Shown here piece by piece: positions 35,790 to 43,491 of a stretch of 64,000 bases of DNA. Origin of the DNA: Ectothiorhodospiraceae bacterium (GTDB taxonomy: Bacteria > Pseudomonadota > Gammaproteobacteria > Nitrococcales > Aquisalimonadaceae); the NCBI GenBank assembly GCA_020831845.1, contig JAFIFV010000108.1, positions 1 to 64,000 on the forward strand, given 5' to 3'. The position numbers and the translations under genes were made by a program. Position 1 is the stretch's first letter. Each line of letters begins with the position of its first letter. The notes beneath the pieces were generated by a model. That model had not been told where the DNA came from, searched no databases, and saw only the letters and a list, made by a program, of their open reading frames with translations.

Positions 35790-37262
35790 TCAACCCCACC
35801 GCAGCATGATCTTCTGGATCAGCCGCTGCAGCTTGCCGCCGTAGGGTGGGTAAACGAGGCGTGCGCTGTTGAGACGCCCCCGGGAAAGCACGGGCTTCTC
35901 CTTGCTGAAGGTCAGAAAACCGGCATGGCCATGATAGTGCCCCATGCCGGATTCACCGACGCCGCCGAACGGCAGATTGTCCTGCGCCACGTGGAAAATG
36001 GTGTCGTTCAAGCAGACACCCCCGGCATGGGTTTCCCGCAGCACGCGCTGCTGCCGGCGCCGGTCCTTACCGAAATAATATAGTGCCAATGGCCGCGGAC
36101 GCGCCCGAACATAGTCCAGCGCGGCGTCCAGGTCGCGCACCGTCACGACGGGAAGGATGGGCCCGAAGATCTCCTCCCGCATGAGCCGGCAATCGTCCGG
36201 GGCATCCAGCACCAGATGCAGCGGCAGCTTGCGGGTGCCGCTCAGATCCTCGTCCGCGGGATTGACCGCAATCACGGTTGCGCCGCGCTCGCGCGCCTCG
36301 CTCAGCAGATCGCACAAGCGCTGGTGCTGCCGCTGATTGATGATGCTGGTGTAGTCAGGGTTGCTCTTGAGGGTCGGATAGAAACGCGCCGCGGTACGTC
36401 GCAAGCCATCCACCAGCGCCTGCTCGCGCCCCTCGGTGCACAGCACGTAATCCGGTGCGATGCAGGTCTGGCCTGCATTCATGGTCTTTCCGAACAGAAT
36501 CCGCTCCACGGTCGATGCCAGTGCTGCGTCCGCATCGACGATGGCCGGCGATTTGCCACCCAGTTCCAGCGTGACCGGCGTGAGGTTCTCGGCGGCTGCC
36601 GCCATGATCTTGCGCCCCACCTGGGTGGAACCGGTGAACAGCAGATGGTCGAACGGCAGGGCCGCGAATGCCTGGCTGACCGGTTGCTCGCCCAGCACCA
36701 CAGCCACTTCATCCTCCGCAAAAGCGTGGGCCAGCAGACGTTGAATCACCTGCCCGGTCCGCGGCGTGCATTCCGAGAGCTTGAGCATGATCCGGTTGCC
36801 GGCACTGAGCGCGGCCAGCAAGGGCGCCAGCGCCAGGAAGACCGGATAGTTCCAGGGCACCATGACGCCGACCACGCCCAGCGGCTGGTATATCACGCGA
36901 GCGCTGACCGGCTGCATGAAAGGATGCGGGCGACGGCGACGGCCACGCATCCAGCCACGAAGATGGCGACGTGCATGACGGATACCGTTCAACGTGGGAA
37001 TGATGTCGGCTATCAGTGTTTCGTCCGGCGAACGGCCGCCGAAGTCCGCGGATACGGCCTCGGCCAACGCCTCCCGGTGGGCCTGCAAGGCCATGTAGAG
37101 CCTGTCCAGCGACGCCTGCCTGTCGGCCAGGTCGGGGTAGGCCTGTAGGCGGTATGCCTGCCTTTGCCGCTGAAACAGCAGTTGCATCCGCCCGATTTCA
37201 GCCTGGGAAGCGGCAGGCTTCCCGCTCGCCGCATCGGCTACCTGCGTAAGCGTCGCGCTCAT
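35790..37262 (-). CDS. Aldehyde dehydrogenase (coniferyl/fatty aldehyde type)
   Basis: A 490-aa NAD(P)-dependent aldehyde dehydrogenase. VPWNYPVFLALAPLLAALSAGN gives the catalytic Asn, LELGGKSPAIV contains the general-base Glu, and GQTCIAPDYVL contains the nucleophilic Cys. The length, the lack of an N-terminal extension and the C-terminal membrane-affine basic segment match the CalB/fatty-aldehyde dehydrogenase branch. AAAGGAG before ATG 37262 sets the start over TTG 37268. Oxidation of an aldehyde made from the monooxygenase product would fit, but an alcohol dehydrogenase is not in the window. Confidence 0.88.
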   Translation of the reverse strand: MSATLTQVADAASGKPAASQAEIGRMQLLFQRQRQAYRLQAYPDLADRQASLDRLYMALQAHREALAEAVSADFGGRSPDETLIADIIPTLNGIRHARRHLRGWMRGRRRRPHPFMQPVSARVIYQPLGVVGVMVPWNYPVFLALAPLLAALSAGNRIMLKLSECTPRTGQVIQRLLAHAFAEDEVAVVLGEQPVSQAFAALPFDHLLFTGSTQVGRKIMAAAAENLTPVTLELGGKSPAIVDADAALASTVERILFGKTMNAGQTCIAPDYVLCTEGREQALVDGLRRTAARFYPTLKSNPDYTSIINQRQHQRLCDLLSEARERGATVIAVNPADEDLSGTRKLPLHLVLDAPDDCRLMREEIFGPILPVVTVRDLDAALDYVRARPRPLALYYFGKDRRRQQRVLRETHAGGVCLNDTIFHVAQDNLPFGGVGESGMGHYHGHAGFLTFSKEKPVLSRGRLNSARLVYPPYGGKLQRLIQKIMLRWG

Positions 37263-37350
37263 GACCAACTCCTTTCAAGTCAGAGAGACAGTACGCCGTA
37301 CACCATAGGCCATCACGCCACAAAGGGCTTGAACGATCTGGTCGGCACTC

Positions 37351-38025
37351 TCATGCCGAAACCCGCTGGAGCAGCCTGGAGAGCAAGCCGCCGCGACGTT
37401 CCGGCGCACTGGCGCTGAGCGAGGCCTCCAGCTTCGCCGCTTCTTCCAGTAACGCGTCCAGCGTTCCAGCCACGTCCGACGCGACCTTGCGCTCCTCTGC
37501 CGTGAACGAGGAACCCTGCCCGCTGACACCGGCGTCGAGCAGGGCCTGGGACCAGAGCCGGATGCAGATGCGCACGGTGCTCAGCACACGCTCGGCCTGA
37601 TCCGAGGGGATGACCATGCAGAGATCGGTGTCCAGTCTGGTCAGCGCACGGATCTCCTGTTGGCGATCATCTGCAAGCGTGATCCGCCGACCGCCGGCCT
37701 TTCGCACCTGCGCCTGGTCGGCAGCCAGATCGGCAATGCTTTCGGTAAGCGCGAAACCCGCGACCGCCTGGGCCATGGCATCGGTTATCGGTGCCTCGAC
37801 CCATCCCACGCCCGGTCGCCACGCCAGCAGCTTGGCGTTGCTGCCACGGCGGTAGGCGGGCACCGTATCGAACGACTGGTAGCCGTCCCGCTCACACTTC
37901 AGCCAAGCGCTGACCGCCCCTTCCCGCAGAACCTTTGCGGCGAACAGTCCGCGGGCCACCAGGTCTGCCATGTCGGCCTGCGGCTCTTCCGACTGCTCTC
38001 GCAGCGATTCGATGATCGACCCCAT
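37351..38025 (-). CDS. AbiTii-domain protein
   Basis: A 224-aa protein. The first about 80 residues match the AbiTii domain: a start IIESLREQ, then DLVARGLFAAKVLREGAVSAWLKCERDGY and LLAWRPGVGWVEAPI. The rest is helical with no recognised enzyme motif and ends in a basic stretch. AGGAGGAG 4 nt before ATG 38025 is decisive; the frame is open to 38229 without support. AbiTii domains occur in abortive-infection and related defence proteins. The gene is isolated, without toxin-antitoxin or restriction genes, so defence is only an inference. Confidence 0.65.
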   Translation of the reverse strand: MGSIIESLREQSEEPQADMADLVARGLFAAKVLREGAVSAWLKCERDGYQSFDTVPAYRRGSNAKLLAWRPGVGWVEAPITDAMAQAVAGFALTESIADLAADQAQVRKAGGRRITLADDRQQEIRALTRLDTDLCMVIPSDQAERVLSTVRICIRLWSQALLDAGVSGQGSSFTAEERKVASDVAGTLDALLEEAAKLEASLSASAPERRGGLLSRLLQRVSA

Positions 38026-38395
38026 GATACTCCTCCTGTGGCGCTTCTCTGGCGGGAAACACCGACGCCGGTCTCCCTGGTTTATTTTTTTTGGGTATGT
38101 GACATCGCTCCGATGCCGCCATATCGCACCAACATAGCCCTGATGCCGCGTTAAAAAAGCTATCGGGTTCACAGAATTAGCGGCGCCCGGAGCGCTTTCA
38201 TGCCGAACCATTGTTTTTGGCACGCCCATAGACGCGGTGTCATGCGTGTGCTAACCAATTCAGAGGGCGCAAACAGTTTTCGCTACTAACGATACTTCAG
38301 GCGAAGCATCCTGCTATTGTGATTCTGTACCCGCCCTGGTCGCCGGGAAGCTTCCCGGCGTACATGGAACGACCACCAACAAACCGGAGTAATGT
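38026..38395. other. Divergent promoter region with 20-bp palindrome
   Basis: A 370-bp, relatively AT-rich gap between divergent AbiTii and DUF3015 genes. A perfect 20-bp palindrome lies at 38341-38360 (CGCCGGGAAG and its complement), about 35 nt before the DUF3015 start. A T-rich tract lies at 38080-38095. No gene was found in it. Confidence 0.5.
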
Positions 38396-38875
38396 ATGAA
38401 CAAGAAGCTATTGGCCGCCGTCGTCCTGGGGGCATTCTGGAGCGTGTCCGCCCAGGCTGAAAACACTGGATGCGGGCTCGGATCCATGGTCTGGGACGGC
38501 CAGTCCGGCATCGCTCCCCAGGTACTCGCGGTAACTACCAATGGGACGTTCGGAAACCAGACTTTCGGCATCACTTCGGGAACGCTCGGTTGCACTCAGG
38601 ATGGCGTCGTGCGCTCCAGCCAGCGGCTGGGCATGTACACGGGCTCCAACATGGATGCCATCGCGCGGGACATGTCAATCGGCCAGGGTGAATCCCTGGA
38701 AGTGCTGGCAGACCTGATGGGCGTCGATGCTGATGATCGCCCCGCCTTCTATGCGGCTCTCCAGCAGAACTACGATCAGATTTTCTCGGCCACGGACGTG
38801 ACTGCCGAAGACGTCATCGCCGCCATTGATGCCACTCTGCGGGACGACGCTCGTCTGTCCCGCTATGCGGCCTGA
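38396..38875 (+). CDS. DUF3015 periplasmic protein
   Basis: A 159-aa exported protein with a signal peptide (about 1-21, ending AQA). The mature part has the DUF3015 features: NTGCGLGSMVWDGQSG, then QVLAVTTNGTFGNQTFGIT..LGCTQ, and a C-terminal helical part. The two cysteines near 26 and 66 may form a disulphide. It has a GGAG ribosome site and is followed by a hairpin and then a DUF4105 gene, an association seen in other proteobacteria. Function unknown. Confidence 0.82.
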   Translation: MNKKLLAAVVLGAFWSVSAQAENTGCGLGSMVWDGQSGIAPQVLAVTTNGTFGNQTFGITSGTLGCTQDGVVRSSQRLGMYTGSNMDAIARDMSIGQGESLEVLADLMGVDADDRPAFYAALQQNYDQIFSATDVTAEDVIAAIDATLRDDARLSRYAA

Positions 38876-38894
38876 TACCATCCCCTGACCCATT

Positions 38895-38923
38895 CACGGC
38901 CGGCCCCACCGGGGCCGGCCGTG
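38895..38923 (+). terminator. 13-bp GC-rich hairpin
   Basis: CACGGCCGGCCCC and its complement with a 3-nt loop, between the DUF3015 and DUF4105 genes. No T-run follows. It may attenuate readthrough so that DUF3015 is made in excess. Confidence 0.6.
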
Positions 38924-38939
38924 CTTACGGATTCACCGA

Positions 38940-40841
38940 ATGCGTCTTCGATACTTCCTGCCGGCATGCTGCCTGCTGGCCTGGACCCCGCTTCACGCGG
39001 GCGACGATCCTTATCTCCAACAACTGCTGAACCAGGCCCGGACGGAGAGTGTTGCCGACGAGAGGGCCTGGCAGAACCTGCTGCACTACACGGACCACCG
39101 CTGGCTGCCCCGACGCCAGAGCAACACGCGGGATCCTCGCTTCTTCCTTCACGAGGACGGCTGGCGACACCCCGAACTGGAACTGCGAGCCACGTTGACC
39201 GCATTCTTCCAGCCCGAGGACGATGTTGCCGACGATCCCGACGCCCAACATCCCCAGTGCGCCTTTCCGGCACGGTTTCACTGGCTGAAGCAGCGCCTGG
39301 ACATCGACCACGGGCGGCTTCCCGCACCTCCCTGCGAACGCTACCAGGAGTGGTATCAGGCGATAGACCCCGGCGTCATCACCCTGATCTTCGCCGATTC
39401 GCACATGAACAACCCCGCGTCCATGTTCGGTCATACCTTGCTAAGGGTAGACCCGGAAACCCAGCGGGAGGGGAGCCGCCTGCTGTCCTATGTGATCAAT
39501 CATGCCGCCGCAACCACCGAAACCAGCGGGATGGTATTCGCGGTGCGCGGGCTGACCGGCGGCTACCCGGGCATGTTCTCGATCATGCCATACTATGAAA
39601 AAGTCAACGAATACAGTCACCTGGAGAATCGCGACCTGTGGGAATACGAACTGGGGCTGGATCAGCAGGAAGTCGACCAGATGATGCGGCACATCTGGGA
39701 GCTCCGGGGGGTCGCGTTCCCCTACTACTTCCTGTACCAGAACTGTTCCTTCCGACTGCTGCACTTGCTGGAGGTGGCACGGCCCAGCCTCGCGCTCACC
39801 GACCGCTTCAGCTGGTGGGCCACGCCCACCGACACCATGCGGGTGGCGCTGGAACCGGACGCCATGCTGTCGGACATCGTCTACCGCCCGGCCAGCCGGA
39901 CCTTGCTGGAACACCGCCTGCTGCTACTGACCGAAGAGGAGCGTGCGGAAGTCCTGCGTCTGGCCCAGGGAGGCGATCTGGACACGGGACCGGACCTGCA
40001 ACCGGAACGGCTGCGGCTGGTGCTGGAAAGCGCCCATGACCTGCAGCACTACCGGCTGGAGGCAGGGGACAGCGATCAGCGGGAGCGGCTGCGCGAGCTG
40101 CTGATCGCCCGCAGCCGCCTGGGACCGTCCGAGGAGCGCGAGCCTCCGGCCATGCCGGAAACCCGGCCCGACCAGGGGCATGGCACGCACCGTGCCGGCA
40201 TCGGTGGCAGCCGTCGCGGCGACACCAACGGCCTGGCCCTGCACTGGCGGCCCGCCTACCATGACCTGCTGGATCCGCCCGCGGGGTACCGGGAATGGGC
40301 GCATATCAGCTTCCTGGATACGCGGCTGCGCTACGATCTGGAGAAAGACCGTCTGGAACTGGAACGGCTTCGACTGGTGGACATCGAATCCATGGCGCCG
40401 CGCAACGCCTTCTTCCGCTCGTGGTCGTGGCATATCGGCACCGGACTGGAGCAGCGACTGCGGCCGCAGGAGGGCTATGCACTGATGGCCGGCGTGGATG
40501 GTGGCGGCGGCGGCAGTTGGACCCTGGACCGGGAGGACCGCTGGCTGGCCTATGCCGGCCTGCAGGCCGGGGCCTGGTATTCGGCCCGGTTGCGGGACAA
40601 CGTGCGGGCCGGTGCCGGACCCAGACTGGAACTGCTACGCACCGGCGAACGCTGGCGTGCCAGGGCCCGCGCGGAGGCCCTGGCCTACACCGATCACGAC
40701 CCCGCCTGGCGGCTGACGCTGGAGCAGGATGTGAGCCTGGGACGTCATCTCGGCTTGCGGCTCGGCGCCGCCCGCGAGGCGGATTTCGATCAGCACTTCA
40801 ATCGCGTGGACCTGACACTGCACTGGTACATGAATCCATGA
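38940..40841 (+). CDS. DUF4105 envelope protein
   Basis: A 633-aa protein with a signal peptide (about 1-20, ending LHA). The DUF4105 domain (about 130-330) shows HMNNPASMFGHTLLRV, GGYPGMFSIMPYY and the YQNCSFRLLHLLE catalytic-like segment, in which a Cys and His are conserved. The C-terminal half (about 420-633) reads as beta-strands ending TLHWYMNP, so an outer-membrane anchoring barrel is possible. Some DUF4105 proteins have been reported as lipoprotein N-acyltransferases; whether this long version shares that role is uncertain. It has only a weak ribosome site and overlaps the next gene by 4 nt. Confidence 0.75.
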   Translation: MRLRYFLPACCLLAWTPLHAGDDPYLQQLLNQARTESVADERAWQNLLHYTDHRWLPRRQSNTRDPRFFLHEDGWRHPELELRATLTAFFQPEDDVADDPDAQHPQCAFPARFHWLKQRLDIDHGRLPAPPCERYQEWYQAIDPGVITLIFADSHMNNPASMFGHTLLRVDPETQREGSRLLSYVINHAAATTETSGMVFAVRGLTGGYPGMFSIMPYYEKVNEYSHLENRDLWEYELGLDQQEVDQMMRHIWELRGVAFPYYFLYQNCSFRLLHLLEVARPSLALTDRFSWWATPTDTMRVALEPDAMLSDIVYRPASRTLLEHRLLLLTEEERAEVLRLAQGGDLDTGPDLQPERLRLVLESAHDLQHYRLEAGDSDQRERLRELLIARSRLGPSEEREPPAMPETRPDQGHGTHRAGIGGSRRGDTNGLALHWRPAYHDLLDPPAGYREWAHISFLDTRLRYDLEKDRLELERLRLVDIESMAPRNAFFRSWSWHIGTGLEQRLRPQEGYALMAGVDGGGGGSWTLDREDRWLAYAGLQAGAWYSARLRDNVRAGAGPRLELLRTGERWRARARAEALAYTDHDPAWRLTLEQDVSLGRHLGLRLGAAREADFDQHFNRVDLTLHWYMNP

Positions 40842-41677
40842 CCTTCCGGCTCGCACTGCTGGTACTCGCGCTGTTGCTGCTCAACGGCTGCGCGAGCCTG
40901 TTCTTCTTCCCGGAACGGGAGCACAGGCTGGACCCGGCGGACCACGACATTGCTTACGAGGACGTCACGTTCACCAGTGGCGACGGGCTGCGGCTTCACG
41001 GCTGGTGGCTCCCGGCCCGGACAGGCGAGGAGCCGCTCGGCACCGTCCTGTTCCTGCACGGCAACGCCCAGAACGTAAGCACACATATCGCTGCGGTGTA
41101 CTGGTTACCCGCCGAGGGCTTCAACGTGTTCCTGTTCGACTACCGCGGTTTCGGCCGCTCGGAAGGGCAACCGGACTTCGCCGGTGTGCACCGGGATTCC
41201 GAAGCGGCACTCCGGAAAACCCTGGGCCGTCCGGAGGTGGAGGCGGGCTCGGTGGTGGTGTTCGGCCAGAGTCTGGGCGCCTCCGTGGCCATCACGCTGA
41301 CAGCGGAGATCGGCCACGAGCTGGAGGTCCGCGGCCTGGTGGCGGACAGCCCGTTCAGCAGCTATCGCGGTATCGCTCGGGAGAAGTTCGCCGGGTTCTG
41401 GCTCACCTGGCCCCTGCAGTGGCCACTGTCCTGGACCATTTCCGACCGCTTCGCGCCGGTGGAATTCGTCCACAAGGTATCGCCTATTCCACTGCTGTTG
41501 ATGGCCGGCGAACGTGACACTATCGTTCCGCCTCATCATGCCCAGTTGCTGTACGAAACCGCCGAACCGCCGGTGGAACTGCGTATGGCGTCCACCGCCG
41601 GGCATACCCAGTCGCTGCTGGTGGAAGGAGAGCGGGAATACCTGGTGCGCTGGATGACCGAGCAGCTGGAGCGATGA
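40838..41677 (+). CDS. Lipoprotein alpha/beta hydrolase
   Basis: A 279-aa hydrolase anchored by a lipobox (LLNGC, Cys about 18). The fold is complete: oxyanion LFLHGNAQN, nucleophile elbow FGQSLGAS (Ser about 145), acid Asp in GERDTIVP, and His in AGHTQS. It resembles the YfhR/BEM46-like group of membrane-facing serine hydrolases. It overlaps the DUF4105 gene by 4 nt (ATGA), implying a joint envelope-lipid role. The substrate is unknown. Confidence 0.85.
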   Translation: MTFRLALLVLALLLLNGCASLFFFPEREHRLDPADHDIAYEDVTFTSGDGLRLHGWWLPARTGEEPLGTVLFLHGNAQNVSTHIAAVYWLPAEGFNVFLFDYRGFGRSEGQPDFAGVHRDSEAALRKTLGRPEVEAGSVVVFGQSLGASVAITLTAEIGHELEVRGLVADSPFSSYRGIAREKFAGFWLTWPLQWPLSWTISDRFAPVEFVHKVSPIPLLLMAGERDTIVPPHHAQLLYETAEPPVELRMASTAGHTQSLLVEGEREYLVRWMTEQLER

Positions 41678-41725
41678 AGGACAGGCCGGGGGCGGCCGGC
41701 TGCGGGGGCAACCGACCGCAACGGG

Positions 41726-41902
41726 CTATTTGGGCCCGAGCAACAGCCAGGCGATCAGGCCGATGACCGGCAGAAATAGCAGGATCAGTATCCACAGCAA
41801 CTTGGCCACCGGTCCGGCCGAACTCTGCGCCGTCCGGATGATGGCCCAGATCACGATCACCAGCCAGATCAGACCAAATATGCCGCCAACTTCAAGCCCC
41901 AT
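41726..41902 (-). CDS. PLDc_N-like small membrane protein, 58 aa
   Basis: A short gene with a GGAG ribosome site. The 58-residue product has two hydrophobic helices (VGGIFGLIWLVIVIWAII and KLLWILILLFLPVIGLIAWLL) and a final GPK, the exact pattern of the PLDc_N domain otherwise found at the N-terminus of cardiolipin synthases. Stand-alone copies are common and of unknown role. It is monocistronic. Confidence 0.78.
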   Translation of the reverse strand: MGLEVGGIFGLIWLVIVIWAIIRTAQSSAGPVAKLLWILILLFLPVIGLIAWLLLGPK

Positions 41903-42211
41903 ACGTTCTCTCCTTCACCAAAGACATGGATTACGGAGCACCGTGCCCGCCACGGCACCGGGAGATCGGTCGGGCGTCCGGCACCACTCTGGAAGCGTAG
42001 CCTACGAATGAATTCATGCCGCCAGGGTTCGCAGTCCTGTCGTTTCCTGTAGCGGTCATGGAACTTTTTGACACACCCGCACGTATAGTTCATGTAGGCG
42101 GGACGCATTCCCGCCCATGACATAGCTGCGGGATGGTCCTCGGACGATCCGACAGATTACCCATCGGGCTGCAGATTGCTTCGGGCAATGGCGTCCTAGA
42201 GGCCTTTGACT
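41903..42211. other. Divergent gap with a hairpin
   Basis: About 309 bp between the PLDc_N-like gene and a GGDEF gene. It contains a hairpin GGCGGGA/TCCCGCC at 42097-42115 (7-bp stem, 5-nt loop), flanked by TCATG/CATGA. No gene was recognised. Confidence 0.4.
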
Positions 42212-43414
42212 ATGCTGGGCACCCGTTTTATCGAGAGCGAGCACGAGGATCACGTCTACCTGTGCAATCGTTCCGGCGTCTGCGTGCGCGCGACGCCGGT
42301 CGGCGCCCTGCAGGGGCAGTTGCTCACCGCACCGGACGGCGAGATCTGGCGAAGCAACGGGCTCCCGTCCGCCCTGGGCGTGCGCCTCGGTGAATGTCTT
42401 GAAGCGGTGGTGGAATCGCGCGGCATCGCGCGCTTCATGATCCAGGACGATTCGCCCTCGCCCAGCACCGTAACCTATGCCTGCCAGGTCATGCCCGCCT
42501 CGGTGGAAGGGCAGCTCGACGGTGTCTCGATACGCCTGCACCCCCTGACCGCGCCCTCCGATCAAATCCAGACGGGGGATATGTTGCGTCGCCTGATGGA
42601 CACGCTGCCGACGGCAGCCCTCATGCTGCGCCTGGCGGACTGGAAATGCGTCTACGGCAACGAGGCGGCTGCGATGCTGCTGGGCTGCGAGGCCAGTGAC
42701 CTGATAGGCGAGGAGCTCTCCGCCAGGTTCGAGCGAGCCAGCGACCCCGCCAGCATGATCGAAGCCTTGTTTCAGAAGGGGCATCTGGATGGTTTCGAGA
42801 GCGCACTGATCGACAACGACCGACAGGAGGTGCCGGTCACGATCTTCGGCAGCCATGCTTTCGCGAACGGCCATCAGACGGCGCTGTTGCTGCTTACTCG
42901 TCGCGAACCAGGCTACGGCCAGCTTGCAATGACCGGGCGTGATGCGCTGACCGGTCTGCTGGACCGCAACCAGATCCTGGACCGTCTGCAGCAGGCCACG
43001 CGACGGGCCACGGCCAGGGGGAAGATCGTTGCCACGCTGTTCGTGGACCTGGATCGCTTCAAGGAAGTCAACGACAGCTACGGCCACGGTGTCGGTGACG
43101 AGTTGCTGGCAGTGATGGCCACCCGGCTGACCCGCTGCGTGCGCCACTACGAATCGGTGGGGCGCATCGGCGGCGACGAATTCGTGGTGGTGCTGGAGAA
43201 TCTGGACGATGTCGGCGAGGCAACCCGGGTCGCGGAAGAGATCGAGCGCACCCTGTCCCAGCCGGCCCGGCTTGGATCACTGTGCCTGCTGATCGGCGGC
43301 AGCGTCGGCATCAGCTACTTCCCCTTTGACGGCAAGACCGGCGAGCAACTGATTCAATCGGCCGACCAAGCCATGTACCTGGGCAAGCGGGGCGGCTCCC
43401 AAGCCAGCAGCTGA
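42212..43414 (+). CDS. PAS-GGDEF diguanylate cyclase
   Basis: A 400-aa cytoplasmic protein. The N-terminal about 110 residues are unrecognised, followed by a PAS-like domain (about 125-235) and a GGDEF domain (about 245-395) with intact RIGGDEFVVV. The metal and substrate loop VDLDRFKEVNDSYGH is conserved, so it should synthesise c-di-GMP. No RxxD inhibitory site is evident before GGDEF. The start ATG 42212 has a weak GAGG upstream. Confidence 0.87.
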   Translation: MLGTRFIESEHEDHVYLCNRSGVCVRATPVGALQGQLLTAPDGEIWRSNGLPSALGVRLGECLEAVVESRGIARFMIQDDSPSPSTVTYACQVMPASVEGQLDGVSIRLHPLTAPSDQIQTGDMLRRLMDTLPTAALMLRLADWKCVYGNEAAAMLLGCEASDLIGEELSARFERASDPASMIEALFQKGHLDGFESALIDNDRQEVPVTIFGSHAFANGHQTALLLLTRREPGYGQLAMTGRDALTGLLDRNQILDRLQQATRRATARGKIVATLFVDLDRFKEVNDSYGHGVGDELLAVMATRLTRCVRHYESVGRIGGDEFVVVLENLDDVGEATRVAEEIERTLSQPARLGSLCLLIGGSVGISYFPFDGKTGEQLIQSADQAMYLGKRGGSQASS

Positions 43415-43491
43415 GGCGGCGCGTCAGTAGCCCGCCGCGGCCGGGCCATGACATGGCTCATCGCCTGGCAACGCCGGCGGTCAGCCAGGGC

